A stretch of 64,000 nucleotides of DNA from the NCBI RefSeq assembly GCF_025947145.1, contig NZ_CP109999.1, positions 2,170,001-2,234,000 on the forward strand. Reading direction: 5' to 3'. The stretch's first letter is position 1. The number at the start of each line of letters is the position of its first letter. The notes beneath the pieces were generated by a model. That model saw nothing but the letters and a program-made list of their open reading frames with translations. It was not told the origin of the DNA and did not search any database. The position numbers and the translations under genes were made by a program. Source of the DNA: Flavobacterium sp. N1994. GTDB lineage: Bacteria > Bacteroidota > Bacteroidia > Flavobacteriales > Flavobacteriaceae. Positions 26,222 through 35,046 of this stretch are shown here, piece by piece.

Positions 26222-27309
26222 TATATTTTTGAAAGCAGAATGGCTATTATGCGTTCTGAAGCTTTTCCATCCCAAAGTTCAGGAATACCTGCTTTTCTGG
26301 GGCCATTTAGTAGAAAGTCACCAAATATCTTTTCTAAATTTTCAATAGAAGTTCCTACCAAAGTATTGGTTCCAATGGTTTGTGTTTCTGGTCTTTCAGT
26401 ATTGTTTCGCATGGTAAAACAAGGAATTCCTAATACTGTTGTTTCTTCTGAAATTCCACCAGAATCGGTTATCACAGCAAAACTATTTTTAATTAGAAAC
26501 ATAAAATTTAAATATCCTTGAGGTTCAACAAAGAGAATATTTTTTAATTCTAAATGGGTTTCTCCCAATATGGCTTTTGTTCTGGGATGAATAGGAAAGA
26601 CAATTTTTTTGTCACCCACCATTTTATCAATCCCTTCTAACAAATTAATTAATGATTTTTCTTCATCAACATTTGCTGGTCGGTGTAATGTTAGAATGAT
26701 ATAATTTCCAGTTTCTAATTTGAATTCATTCCAAAAGGAGGGAGCTGTAATTCTGTTTAAATTTTGATACAATGTATCAATCATAACGTTACCCACAAAA
26801 TGGATTGACGAAGCGTCCGCACCATATTTTAATAAATTTTCACCCGCCCAAGTTGAGGTAGTAAAGAAATAATCAGTAATACTGTCGGTAACAATTCTGT
26901 TGATTTCCTCGGGCATGGTCATATCACCCGAACGAATTCCCGCTTCAACATGCGTTACTTTTATGTTTAATTTTTTTGCGACAATTGCACATGCCATAGT
27001 AGAATTCACATCGCCAACAACTAAAACTAAGTCACAAGGATTTTGCAAAAGTTCTTGTTCAAAAGCAATCATAATTGCAGCAGTTTGCACTGATTGAGAG
27101 CCGCTTTTCACTTCCAGATTTGCATTTGGATGAGGGATATTTAATTCTTCAAAAAAAGTGTCACTTAGATTTTTATCATAGTGCTGACCAGTATGAACTA
27201 ATCGATATGATAGGTTTGCACCTTCATTTTGTTTTTTTTCAATGGCTTTAATGATGGGTGCAATTTTAATAAAATTAGGTCTTGCACCAGCTACTATTGT
27301 TATTTTCAT
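26221..27309 (-). CDS. wecB: Non-hydrolysing UDP-N-acetylglucosamine 2-epimerase
   Basis: The protein has 362 residues and the WecB/MnaA motifs: VAGARPNFIKIAPIIKAI, HTGQHYDKNLSDTFFEEL, VLVVGDVNSTMACAIVA, HVEAGIRSGDMTMPEEINR and SGGISEETTVLGIPCFTMRN. It interconverts UDP-GlcNAc and UDP-ManNAc in the cytoplasm. The dehydrogenase WecC, which would make UDP-ManNAcA, is absent from the window. It sits in a minus-strand run capK-like, wecB, GT4, with a 3-base gap upstream and a 1-base stop/start overlap downstream. Confidence 0.96.
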   Translation of the reverse strand: MKITIVAGARPNFIKIAPIIKAIEKKQNEGANLSYRLVHTGQHYDKNLSDTFFEELNIPHPNANLEVKSGSQSVQTAAIMIAFEQELLQNPCDLVLVVGDVNSTMACAIVAKKLNIKVTHVEAGIRSGDMTMPEEINRIVTDSITDYFFTTSTWAGENLLKYGADASSIHFVGNVMIDTLYQNLNRITAPSFWNEFKLETGNYIILTLHRPANVDEEKSLINLLEGIDKMVGDKKIVFPIHPRTKAILGETHLELKNILFVEPQGYLNFMFLIKNSFAVITDSGGISEETTVLGIPCFTMRNNTERPETQTIGTNTLVGTSIENLEKIFGDFLLNGPRKAGIPELWDGKASERIIAILLSKI

Positions 27310-27312
27310 TTT

Positions 27313-28626
27313 CTATTTTACTAATGAAACAAATTGTTTCAGTTTTCCGCTTTTACTGCGTTCTAGTTTTTCTTTCCGAGTGAATGTAAAAGTTAGACCA
27401 CTTTCTAAATAGGTTGCGATGGCTTTTTCAATTTGTTGGATTTGAATTAAGGTCAATTCCAATTCACTTACGTATTCAATGCCAAAAGTATCAATTTTGG
27501 TTTGTTTTATCACAAATTCTTTCACATTTCCATCGTCTTCTATAATACTTTTGGTAACGTAATAAAACGTTAAGCCTGGAGATTTTTTACCACTAGGTAA
27601 AATAGCAATATCGTTTGTTCTTCCAATTAATTTTTTAAGAATAGGTTTTTTTAAGGTACTTTTTTCATCCAAAATCCCAATATCACCAATATCATATCTT
27701 ATAAATGGATGGGCTTTATTGTATAAAGAAGTAATTACAATTCTACCTTCTTTTCCATTGGGTAGAGGATTATTATTGGAATCTAGAATCTCTACAAATA
27801 AAGTTTCAGCATTGACTTGCCATTCATCATTTGGATTTTGAAAAGCAATTAAATCTAGTTCAGAAGCACCATATTCGTTAACAACAGGAACTCCAAATTG
27901 TTTTTCTAGAAGTATTTTATCCTCTTCGAAAAGCATTTCTGAAGTTACAATACAGCATTTTAATGTTGGGCAAACGGTGGTTAAAACAATGTTTTTTTTC
28001 TGTAGAAATTTAGCAAACAGAACTATTGACGATGTATAACCATTGATATAATCAAATTTCTTTTTTTGAAATGTAATCAATACTTTTTCTAAAACAGCAT
28101 CTGACAAATCAAATATGGTAAATCGATAACGATTGCTTAATACATCTTTAATCCGTTCTTTTTTATTTCCAATAAAATCCAATGGGATGCCATAAAACCT
28201 AGCTTGTAATGAAGAATTAAAATCGATGTTAAACCAATCAAACCGAGAAACAATGTTAGCCCAAGTCAGTGCATGGCAAAATTTATCTTTGGCAAATATA
28301 AAAGGATCACCACTAGAACCAGATGTTTTATTTACATATACAGACTTTATGGTAAATCCATCAGAAAGCCTTTCGGAGAGAGGTTTTTGAAATTCTTTTT
28401 TAGTCATTATTGGAAGTTCTTCCCAATTTGCATAAGATGTTTTACCAATAAAATCCTGATAGGATTTGTTGTTTTTCAAATGATACGCTACAATTTCTTT
28501 TTTCTTTTGGTTTAGATATTCTTCGTACTTACCTTCTGAAATCAACTTAATTTTTTCAAACTCAGCAGTAGCCCCCTTCATAGGAAAACCATTTAATCGA
28601 AGCGATAAATTGAAAAGATTGAACAT
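27313..28626 (-). CDS. CapK/PaaK-like phenylacetate-CoA ligase family protein
   Basis: The 437-residue protein is of the ANL adenylating superfamily in the CapK branch found in capsule loci. The P-loop motif is KTSGSSGDPFIFAKD (about residue 100); later segments are VNEYGASELDLIAFQNP, RIVITSLYNKAHPFIRYDIGDIG and KLIGRTNDIAILPSGK. CapK proteins are thought to activate an acid for attachment to a polysaccharide, but no substrate is proven for this branch. It is the first gene of a three-gene minus-strand operon with wecB and a GT4 gene. Confidence 0.85.
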   Translation of the reverse strand: MFNLFNLSLRLNGFPMKGATAEFEKIKLISEGKYEEYLNQKKKEIVAYHLKNNKSYQDFIGKTSYANWEELPIMTKKEFQKPLSERLSDGFTIKSVYVNKTSGSSGDPFIFAKDKFCHALTWANIVSRFDWFNIDFNSSLQARFYGIPLDFIGNKKERIKDVLSNRYRFTIFDLSDAVLEKVLITFQKKKFDYINGYTSSIVLFAKFLQKKNIVLTTVCPTLKCCIVTSEMLFEEDKILLEKQFGVPVVNEYGASELDLIAFQNPNDEWQVNAETLFVEILDSNNNPLPNGKEGRIVITSLYNKAHPFIRYDIGDIGILDEKSTLKKPILKKLIGRTNDIAILPSGKKSPGLTFYYVTKSIIEDDGNVKEFVIKQTKIDTFGIEYVSELELTLIQIQQIEKAIATYLESGLTFTFTRKEKLERSKSGKLKQFVSLVK

Positions 28627-28632
28627 ACAACT

Positions 28633-28664
28633 ATAAAAAAAGGGCTAACATTTGTTAGCCCTTA
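28633..28664 (-). terminator. Rho-independent terminator of the T9SS-sorted protein gene
   Basis: AAGGGCTAACA (28640-28650) pairs perfectly with TGTTAGCCCTT (28653-28663) around a 2-base loop. On the minus strand it ends in a T-run. It separates the upstream secreted-protein gene from the capK-like operon. Confidence 0.88.
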
Positions 28665-28685
28665 AAAATACTATTTTATTTGGAA

Positions 28686-30053
28686 TTAATTTTTAAGAAT
28701 TTTTACCACTTCTTTTTTGTTATCAGAACTTAAAGTAAAGAAATAAGCACCGCTAGAAAGAGCAGAAATATCTACTGTATTTTCCATTCCATTTAGTGAT
28801 TTAGCTAAAACTATTTTACCAGTTATATCAGTTACGGATAAATTAAATGAATCAACATCTGTAGCAGCAATAGTCACATTTGAAGAAGCAGGGTTAGGGT
28901 AAACACTAAACTTTGCTTTTGTAATACTTTGATTTGCTAATGGCCCTGTTAATTTAAAAATACCATCACTAAATGGGTCAGTACCACTAAAACCTGCACA
29001 CCATCCTATACTTGCACTTAAAAAAGCAGATGCTCCTCTTTGTGTTACTCCAGTTGGTTCAAGGTCTGTCCAAGTAGTTCCGTTATCTGTGCTTATAGAA
29101 GTCCCTACAGGCGTGGCTTGAGAAGTAGCAACAATTGTATTTGTTCCTGGAATATAATTAAGAATTTTACGAGTACCTGTGAAAGTAGTACCTGCAGACC
29201 AAGTCTGTCCACCATTTGTAGTTGTATAGAATGTATATACAGGAGTTGTTGTTCCTACCGCTCTTAACAAACATCCTTTATTTACATCACTAAAATGAGC
29301 ATTTCCAGATGTTCCTGGCGTTGAATAACCACCAAAGTCTGCAATTGGAGTTTGATAAGCCACCCAAGTCGCCCCTTTATCACTACTTCTGAATAAACGT
29401 CCTTTACTAGTCGTCATCCAGATAGTATTACCAACAACAATTGGTGAATTGTTATATCCATATTCACTTGCTAGAGCAACAGGTAAATTTGCACCTGTAA
29501 CTGCAGTCCAGTTATTACCGCCGTCAGTAGTTCTGTAAATTTCAAATTTTCTACTTGACCCCGTACCTGTTGGATCTCCATAAGCAACCCCTTCATTTGC
29601 ATTCCAAAAATAAACGCCATTCAAGAAAGAGTCTCCAGTAGTTTGAAAACCATTAGCTAGTTGTTGAGTCCAATTATCACCACCATCGGTGGTTTTATAA
29701 ATTACACCATTACCATCAGCAGGAATTAATGCACTTAACCAAGCTGTAGTTCCACTAACAGGGCTAATGTTATTGATTTCAAGAAGAGGATCACCAATAT
29801 TTATAGTTTTAGAATTCCAAGTCCCACCACCATCGGTTGTTAATGTCATTTCTTGAATACTAGGATTTGTAGTTGCAGGTGGAGTTGGAGCAGAGCCATC
29901 ATAAGCCAATGCCCATACAGTATTAGCATCCACAATTTTGATTTCACTCAATCCTCTACTAGCAACACTAAATCCAGTTCCTTGAGATACCCACTGAGCA
30001 TTTATAGTTGAAGATAAAGCAATTAGAGAAAAAGTAAGTAATAGTTTTTTCAT
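28686..30053 (-). CDS. Secreted YCF48/BNR-repeat protein with T9SS sorting domain
   Basis: The protein has 455 residues: a signal peptide (MKKLLLTFSLIALSSTINAQ), repeated beta-propeller blades with TTDGGGTWNSK, KTTDGGDNWTQ, RTTDGGNNWTA, RSSDKGATWVA and TTNGGQTWSAG (YCF48/sialidase-like BNR motifs), and a C-terminal type A T9SS sorting domain of about 75 residues (SVYPNPASSNVTI ... DISALSSGAYFFTL). It should cross the outer membrane by the T9SS and be surface-attached or released. BNR motifs alone do not show sialidase activity, and catalytic residues are not evident. Confidence 0.9.
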   Translation of the reverse strand: MKKLLLTFSLIALSSTINAQWVSQGTGFSVASRGLSEIKIVDANTVWALAYDGSAPTPPATTNPSIQEMTLTTDGGGTWNSKTINIGDPLLEINNISPVSGTTAWLSALIPADGNGVIYKTTDGGDNWTQQLANGFQTTGDSFLNGVYFWNANEGVAYGDPTGTGSSRKFEIYRTTDGGNNWTAVTGANLPVALASEYGYNNSPIVVGNTIWMTTSKGRLFRSSDKGATWVAYQTPIADFGGYSTPGTSGNAHFSDVNKGCLLRAVGTTTPVYTFYTTTNGGQTWSAGTTFTGTRKILNYIPGTNTIVATSQATPVGTSISTDNGTTWTDLEPTGVTQRGASAFLSASIGWCAGFSGTDPFSDGIFKLTGPLANQSITKAKFSVYPNPASSNVTIAATDVDSFNLSVTDITGKIVLAKSLNGMENTVDISALSSGAYFFTLSSDNKKEVVKILKN

Positions 30054-30077
30054 GTTTTTTTATTTTAAAATGAACAA

Positions 30078-30085
30078 CAAAACTA
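30078..30085 (-). promoter_or_regulatory. Promoter -7 element of the T9SS-sorted protein gene
   Basis: TAGTTTTG on the minus strand fits TAnnTTTG and lies 24 bases upstream of the start codon at 30053. Confidence 0.6.
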
Positions 30086-30139
30086 ACACATTTTTTTAAA
30101 AAACATAAAAAATTAATAAATCTTTAATACAGAAAAAAG

Positions 30140-30147
30140 TATTTTTG
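30140..30147 (+). promoter_or_regulatory. Promoter -7 element of purD
   Basis: TATTTTTG fits TAnnTTTG and lies 21 bases before ATG 30169. Confidence 0.65.
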
Positions 30148-30168
30148 CCAATATAATTTTATTGACAA

Positions 30169-31443
30169 ATGACAATCTTACTATTAGGCTCGGGCGGAAG
30201 GGAGCATGCACTAGCTTATAAATTGGTTCAAAGTTCTAAATGTTCTTCACTTTATGTTGCGCCAGGCAACGCTGGGACATTAGCAATAGCCAAAAACATT
30301 GCCATTAATCCAACTGACTTTGAAGCTCTAAAAAAGTTTGTAATTCAAGAAAAAGTAGAAATGGTAATTGTAGGTCCGGAAGACCCCTTAGTTCTAGGAA
30401 TTTTCGACTTTTTTAAAAAGAATTCTGAATTGAATCATATTCCTGTCATAGGTCCGTCCAAAATGGGTGCCCAATTAGAAGGCAGTAAAGAATTTGCAAA
30501 AGAATTTTTAGTAAGACATAATATTCCAACAGCAGCCTATGATAGTTTTACTTCTGAAACAGTTGAAAAAGGTTGCCTTTTTTTAGAAACATTACAGCCA
30601 CCATATGTTTTGAAAGCAGATGGGTTGGCAGCAGGGAAGGGAGTTTTAATCCTTCATGATCTAGAAGAAGCCCAAAGAGAATTGCGGAATATGCTTATCC
30701 ATGCTAAATTTGGTACAGCAAGTTCCAAGGTAGTTATTGAAGAGTTTTTAGACGGAATTGAATTAAGTTGCTTCGTCTTAACTGATGGTAAAAACTATAA
30801 AGTATTACCAACCGCTAAGGATTATAAAAGAATTGGTGAAGGCGATACAGGTTTAAATACGGGTGGTATGGGTGCTGTTTCTCCAGTGCCATTTGCTGAT
30901 GCTACTTTATTAGAAAAAATAGAAACCAGAATAGTCAAACCCACAGTTCAAGGATTGCAAAAAGATACTATTGAATACAAAGGATTTATTTTTATAGGAT
31001 TAATAATAGTTAAAGGAGAGCCTATAGTTATTGAATACAACGTGAGAATGGGAGATCCAGAAACCGAGGTGGTCATTCCTAGAATACAATCGGATTTAGT
31101 GGAATTGTTTCAGGCTGTAGCCAATGAGAAATTAAATGAAGTTTCACTTGAAATTGACAATAGAAGTGCCACAACAGTGATGTTAGTTTCTGGAGGTTAT
31201 CCTGAAGAGTATGAAAAAGGGAAAGAAATTTTTGGGCTTGACAAAATTGAAGACTCCCTTGTTTTTCATGCTGGCACAAAGTCAGAAAATGGAAAAGTAG
31301 TTACGAATGGAGGAAGGGTGTTAGCAATTACTTCTTTTGGGAATGATTTTCAAGAAGCCATAAAAAAATCTTACCAAAATATAGATAAGCTACATTTCGA
31401 TAAGATGTATTTTAGAAAAGATATTGGTCTCGATTTACTTTAA
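30169..31443 (+). CDS. purD: Phosphoribosylamine-glycine ligase
   Basis: The protein (424 residues, normal length) is the ATP-grasp enzyme joining glycine to phosphoribosylamine, step two of purine synthesis. Motifs are LLLGSGGREHALAYKL at the N-terminus, PEDPLVLGIFDFF, PPYVLKADGLAAGKGV (ATP-binding), LNTGGMGAVSPVPF and EYNVRMGDPETEVV. It has its own promoter element. The last 9 bases overlap the 3' end of the convergent small membrane protein gene, and no terminator is seen between them. Confidence 0.97.
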   Translation: MTILLLGSGGREHALAYKLVQSSKCSSLYVAPGNAGTLAIAKNIAINPTDFEALKKFVIQEKVEMVIVGPEDPLVLGIFDFFKKNSELNHIPVIGPSKMGAQLEGSKEFAKEFLVRHNIPTAAYDSFTSETVEKGCLFLETLQPPYVLKADGLAAGKGVLILHDLEEAQRELRNMLIHAKFGTASSKVVIEEFLDGIELSCFVLTDGKNYKVLPTAKDYKRIGEGDTGLNTGGMGAVSPVPFADATLLEKIETRIVKPTVQGLQKDTIEYKGFIFIGLIIVKGEPIVIEYNVRMGDPETEVVIPRIQSDLVELFQAVANEKLNEVSLEIDNRSATTVMLVSGGYPEEYEKGKEIFGLDKIEDSLVFHAGTKSENGKVVTNGGRVLAITSFGNDFQEAIKKSYQNIDKLHFDKMYFRKDIGLDLL

Positions 31444-31665
31444 AAAAGAATGAGCTGTAGTATCTTGATTTTCTTCGTTGTTGTCTCTGTGTTTTACCAA
31501 TTCTTTGCACCAGTAAACAATAAAGTAACCACAAATGCATATCATTGTCCAACTAACTATGTTGGCCAACCACCAATTGCTTAATTCTAAAGAACGTAAA
31601 AAATCAAGTGGTTTGAATAAGAAATCTACAAATAAAGATTGTATGCCTTCAAAAAATGCTCTCAT
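31435..31665 (-). CDS. Small membrane protein (DUF6341-like)
   Basis: At 76 residues from the preferred ATG 31665, the protein has an amphipathic N-terminus (RAFFEGIQSLFVDFLFKPLDFLRSLE), one membrane helix (WWLANIVSWTMICICGYFIVYWC) and a conserved charged tail NNEENQDTTAHSFLK. I recall it as the flavobacterial DUF6341 family; function unknown. A TACATTTG promoter element 26 bases upstream supports this start over longer ones. Its stop overlaps purD by 9 bases, convergently. The next plus-strand gene begins only 47 bases away, divergently. Confidence 0.75.
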   Translation of the reverse strand: MRAFFEGIQSLFVDFLFKPLDFLRSLELSNWWLANIVSWTMICICGYFIVYWCKELVKHRDNNEENQDTTAHSFLK

Positions 31666-31691
31666 TTTATAAAATGTTATATTTACAAGCA

Positions 31692-31699
31692 CAAATGTA
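31692..31699 (-). promoter_or_regulatory. Promoter -7 element of the DUF6341-like gene
   Basis: TACATTTG on the minus strand fits TAnnTTTG and lies 26 bases upstream of the chosen start at 31665. The same 50-base gap must also serve the divergent gene at 31712. Confidence 0.6.
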
Positions 31700-31711
31700 T
31701 AAAATATACTC

Positions 31712-32641
31712 ATGATAACAAGTGTTTTTAAAAAATCTACAATAGTTAATTATACTTTAATTGCTCTTTTACTATTGTCTTTCTTTTTTTTATATCAAAA
31801 AAACGATTTGTTGCCTGCTAATGCTGTGCCTACATTTTCAAAAAAAGTAACCAACATCCTATTGCTCTGTGCTTCTTTTTTCATAGTGAATTTTACAGTA
31901 AAAAAGAATAACTTAACCAAAGACAGCAGTTACACCATTCTATTTTTTCTCTTATTTTTAATACTATTCCCAACGGTTTTAAGTGATAATAATTTATTGT
32001 TTGCCAACTTTTTTCTGTTGTTAGCCATAAGAAGATTGATATCATTGCAAACCTTAAAATCACCCAAAGAGAAAATATTTGATGCTTCTATGTGGATTTT
32101 TATTGCTTCTTTATTTCATTTTTGGTGTATCCTTTTCATACTATTAGTTTACATCTCTATATTTTTTCATGTTTCCCGAGATTATAGGAATTGGCTTTTA
32201 CCTTTTGTCGCTTTTTTTGCCACAGCAGTAATTTTTTTAGTTTCCGCATTGGTCTTTGATAAAACCTGGATTACTCATATTTTAAGCCAAACTCAAACTA
32301 ATTTTCAGCTGGATTATTTTACCAATAATTATCAAAACATGGCGCTCTCACTTTATGTGGTGATTGCTTTGTATTTTGTCTTTTCGTTGGTGTTTTCGTT
32401 AACCAATAAGCCACTGATTCTACAAGCTTCTTACAAGAAAATGATCTTTAGTTTTTTAATAGGCGTAACAATATTTTTGATTTCGCCAGAGAAAAACAAT
32501 GCCATGCTGCTCTTTACCTTTATGCCACTATCAGTAATGTGCACCACTAATATTGAATACTCCCAAAACAAAATGTATCAGGAAATAGTGTTGTTACTAT
32601 TAATTTTAGGGTGTTTTCTTAGCTACTTTTCACAATTATAA
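31712..32641 (+). CDS. Multi-spanning membrane protein (DUF6427-like)
   Basis: The protein has 309 residues and about 9 membrane helices, with the N-terminus ITSVFKKSTIVNYTLIALLLLSFFFLY and a SFHFWCILFILLVYIS-like stretch near the middle. I recall it as the Bacteroidota DUF6427 family; no function is known. It lies between purD and upp, and its last 6 bases overlap the 3' end of upp. It is not part of a plus-strand operon, since both flanking genes run the other way. Confidence 0.72.
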   Translation: MITSVFKKSTIVNYTLIALLLLSFFFLYQKNDLLPANAVPTFSKKVTNILLLCASFFIVNFTVKKNNLTKDSSYTILFFLLFLILFPTVLSDNNLLFANFFLLLAIRRLISLQTLKSPKEKIFDASMWIFIASLFHFWCILFILLVYISIFFHVSRDYRNWLLPFVAFFATAVIFLVSALVFDKTWITHILSQTQTNFQLDYFTNNYQNMALSLYVVIALYFVFSLVFSLTNKPLILQASYKKMIFSFLIGVTIFLISPEKNNAMLLFTFMPLSVMCTTNIEYSQNKMYQEIVLLLLILGCFLSYFSQL

Positions 32642-33289
32642 TTTGCTTCCGTAAGCCAAATCACCAGCATCACCAAGACCTGGGACGATGTAGTTTTTCT
32701 CGTTAAGTTTTTCATCTATAGCTGCTATCCAAAGATGGCAAGTATCAGGAAGGTTTTTTTGAAGATATTCTATACCTTCTGGTGCTGCAATTACTACGGC
32801 AAGATGAATTTCTTTTGGTTTTTGTTCTAAATGTAGTTTATGTAAAACCGCCACCATCGATTGTCCAGTAGCAAGCATAGGGTCGATGAGAATTAAATTT
32901 TTATTTTCAAAGGATGGTGCCGCTTGGTATTCCACTAAAATATCAAACTTATCATCATTATCATAATGATGGCGATAAGCGGAAACAAATCCGTTTTCAG
33001 CATTATCAAAAATCGTCATAAACCCAGTATGTAAAGCTAACCCAGCGCGAAGAATGGAACATAAAACTACATGATCTGCAATAGTGGTGGTGTGTTTGAT
33101 GCCAAGTGGCGTTTGAACATCAATATTTTTATATTCTAATGTTTTACTCAATTCATACGCCATAATTTCTCCGATTCTCTCCATGTTTTTGCGGAAACGC
33201 ATACTGTCTTTTTGAATGTTGACGTCTCTAATTTGTGCCAAAAAATGATTAAGAATACTGTTGTTTTCCGAAATATTATGAATATGCAT
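32636..33289 (-). CDS. upp: Uracil phosphoribosyltransferase
   Basis: The protein has 217 residues and the UPRTase pattern: HNISENNSILNHFLAQIRD at the N-terminus, LCSILRAGLALHTGFM, the PRPP-binding loop LILIDPMLATGQSM and the C-terminal VPGLGDAGDLAYGS uracil-binding segment. It salvages uracil to UMP. TACATTTA about 24 bases upstream (minus strand, 33313-33320) could be its -7 element. It converges on, and overlaps by 6 bases, the DUF6427-like gene. Confidence 0.96.
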   Translation of the reverse strand: MHIHNISENNSILNHFLAQIRDVNIQKDSMRFRKNMERIGEIMAYELSKTLEYKNIDVQTPLGIKHTTTIADHVVLCSILRAGLALHTGFMTIFDNAENGFVSAYRHHYDNDDKFDILVEYQAAPSFENKNLILIDPMLATGQSMVAVLHKLHLEQKPKEIHLAVVIAAPEGIEYLQKNLPDTCHLWIAAIDEKLNEKNYIVPGLGDAGDLAYGSKL

Positions 33290-33327
33290 GAATCTAATAA
33301 TTTATGTTTAGGTAAATGTATAAAAAC

Positions 33328-33335
33328 TATCTTTG
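33328..33335 (+). promoter_or_regulatory. Promoter -7 element of the DUF4254 gene
   Basis: TATCTTTG fits TAnnTTTG and lies 18 bases before ATG 33354. It supports this start over a longer in-frame reading that would overlap the promoter. Confidence 0.65.
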
Positions 33336-33353
33336 CAAATAAAATTAAAGCTT

Positions 33354-33959
33354 ATGTTTTCACAATTTGCATTTCCTATTTTCGAACAAAGTATTAAAGA
33401 GTACCACGTTATAGACGATGTATATCAACCAACGTTAAACCCCTATACTAAAGGCTCTATAGAGTATTTATTGTATGCCAAAAACTGGGTAGATACCGTG
33501 CAATGGCACTATGAAGACATCATCCGCGACCCTAATATTGACCCAGTTGCCGCCTTAGTTTTGAAAAGAAAAATCGATGCATCGAACCAAGTTCGTACGG
33601 ATATGGTAGAGTATATCGATAGTTATTTTCTCCAAAAATATAAAGACGTTCCCGTAAAATCGAATGCAAAAATTAATACCGAAAGTCCAGCTTGGGCTAT
33701 CGATCGTTTGTCCATTTTGGCTTTGAAAATTTACCACATGAGTGAAGAAGCCAATCGAGCAGAAGCTACTCCCGAACACAGAGCTAAATGTCAAGAGAAA
33801 CTCAACGTTTTATTAGACCAAAAAAGCGATATGTTCATTTCTATCAACGACTTGTTGACCGATATTGAAAACGGCGATAAGTACATGAAAGTATACAAGC
33901 AAATGAAAATGTACAATGACGATGATTTGAATCCGGTCTTGTATCAAAACAAAAAATAA
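33354..33959 (+). CDS. DUF4254 domain-containing protein
   Basis: The protein (201 residues) is entirely helical and cytoplasmic, with conserved YAKNWVDTVQWHYEDIIRDPNIDP, LKRKIDASNQVRTDMVEYID and SPAWAIDRLSILALKIYHM. These match the DUF4254 family, known to me from Bacteroidota and usually next to glycosyltransferase family 9 genes, as here. The link suggests a part in lipopolysaccharide core synthesis, but there is no known activity. The GT9 gene follows 13 bases later. Confidence 0.85.
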   Translation: MFSQFAFPIFEQSIKEYHVIDDVYQPTLNPYTKGSIEYLLYAKNWVDTVQWHYEDIIRDPNIDPVAALVLKRKIDASNQVRTDMVEYIDSYFLQKYKDVPVKSNAKINTESPAWAIDRLSILALKIYHMSEEANRAEATPEHRAKCQEKLNVLLDQKSDMFISINDLLTDIENGDKYMKVYKQMKMYNDDDLNPVLYQNKK

Positions 33960-33972
33960 TACCGACAATCTT

Positions 33973-35010
33973 TTGTCCAAGCCAATCCAACATATAGCCG
34001 TCATCCGAATGTCTGCCATGGGCGACGTTGCGATGACAGTGCCTGTTATTAGGGCTTTGGTAGAACAACATCCTAATGTAAAAATCACGGTTGTTTCCAG
34101 ACCTTTTTTCCAACCTTTTTTTGAAGGCATTCCCAATGTGGATTTCTTTGCTGTTGATGTTAAAGGAAGACACAAAGGCTTCTTTGGCTTACTAAAATTG
34201 TACTCCGATTTGAAGGCGTTACATATAGATGCCGTAGCCGATTTACACAACGTATTGCGCTCTCAAATCATCCGAACGTTATTCGCTTTAAGCGGAAAGA
34301 AAGTGGCTTTTACGGATAAAGGGAGAGCCGATAAAAAAGGGTTAACAAGAGCTGTAAACAAAATCTTTGAACCCGTAAAATCAATGGTTGATAGACATGT
34401 GGATACCTTCAACCAGCTAGGCTTTAAGGTCGATATATCTAATCCAACTTTCCCTAAAAAGGCTATTTTATCTAATGAAATTGTAAAAATATCAGAAGAA
34501 AAAGGAAGTGATAAATGGATAGGAATTGCCCCTTTCGCTCAATACGAAAGCAAAGTGTATCCGAATGATTTAATGCAACAAGTGATAGATGAATTGGCAT
34601 CGGATACCCATAATAAACTCTTTCTTTTTGGAGGAGGCAATAAAGAAATCGAAATACTAAATTCGTTTGCTAAAGGAAAAGAAAACGTCATCAATGTTGC
34701 CGGAAAACTTAAGTTACCACAAGAACTCGATTTAATATCCAATTTAGATGTAATGCTCTCTATGGATTCTGGGAATGCCCATATTGCAGCTATGTTGGGT
34801 ATTAAAGTAATAACACTTTGGGGAGCAACACATCCGTATGCAGGATTTAAACCCTTTTATCAACCCATGCATAATTGTTTGGTTTCGGATAGAGAAAAGT
34901 TTCCTTTATTACCCACTTCAGTATATGGCAATAAAAAGGTGGAAGGTTATGAAGAGGTTATGAGAACGATTACTCCTGAAAGTGTCATTAAGAAAATAAC
35001 ATCGGTCTAA
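33973..35010 (+). CDS. Family 9 glycosyltransferase (heptosyltransferase-like)
   Basis: The 345-residue protein has the GT9 plan: IAVIRMSAMGDVAMTVPVIRALVEQ at the N-terminus, a central linker and the donor-binding segment VMLSMDSGNAHIAAMLGIKVITLWGATHP. GT9 enzymes transfer heptose or related sugars to the inner core of lipopolysaccharide. The start is TTG 33973, since the next ATG would cut into the conserved VIRMSAMGD strand. It is probably co-transcribed with the DUF4254 gene. Confidence 0.9.
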   Translation: MSKPIQHIAVIRMSAMGDVAMTVPVIRALVEQHPNVKITVVSRPFFQPFFEGIPNVDFFAVDVKGRHKGFFGLLKLYSDLKALHIDAVADLHNVLRSQIIRTLFALSGKKVAFTDKGRADKKGLTRAVNKIFEPVKSMVDRHVDTFNQLGFKVDISNPTFPKKAILSNEIVKISEEKGSDKWIGIAPFAQYESKVYPNDLMQQVIDELASDTHNKLFLFGGGNKEIEILNSFAKGKENVINVAGKLKLPQELDLISNLDVMLSMDSGNAHIAAMLGIKVITLWGATHPYAGFKPFYQPMHNCLVSDREKFPLLPTSVYGNKKVEGYEEVMRTITPESVIKKITSV

Positions 35011-35046
35011 AAGAGAGAGGCCTTACTCAATAATTATTTTGTTTTT

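Noticed and set aside
33813..34250. Minus-strand open reading frame of 145 codons inside the DUF4254 and GT9 genes
   Set aside because: It is antisense to two well-supported genes and shows no motif of its own.
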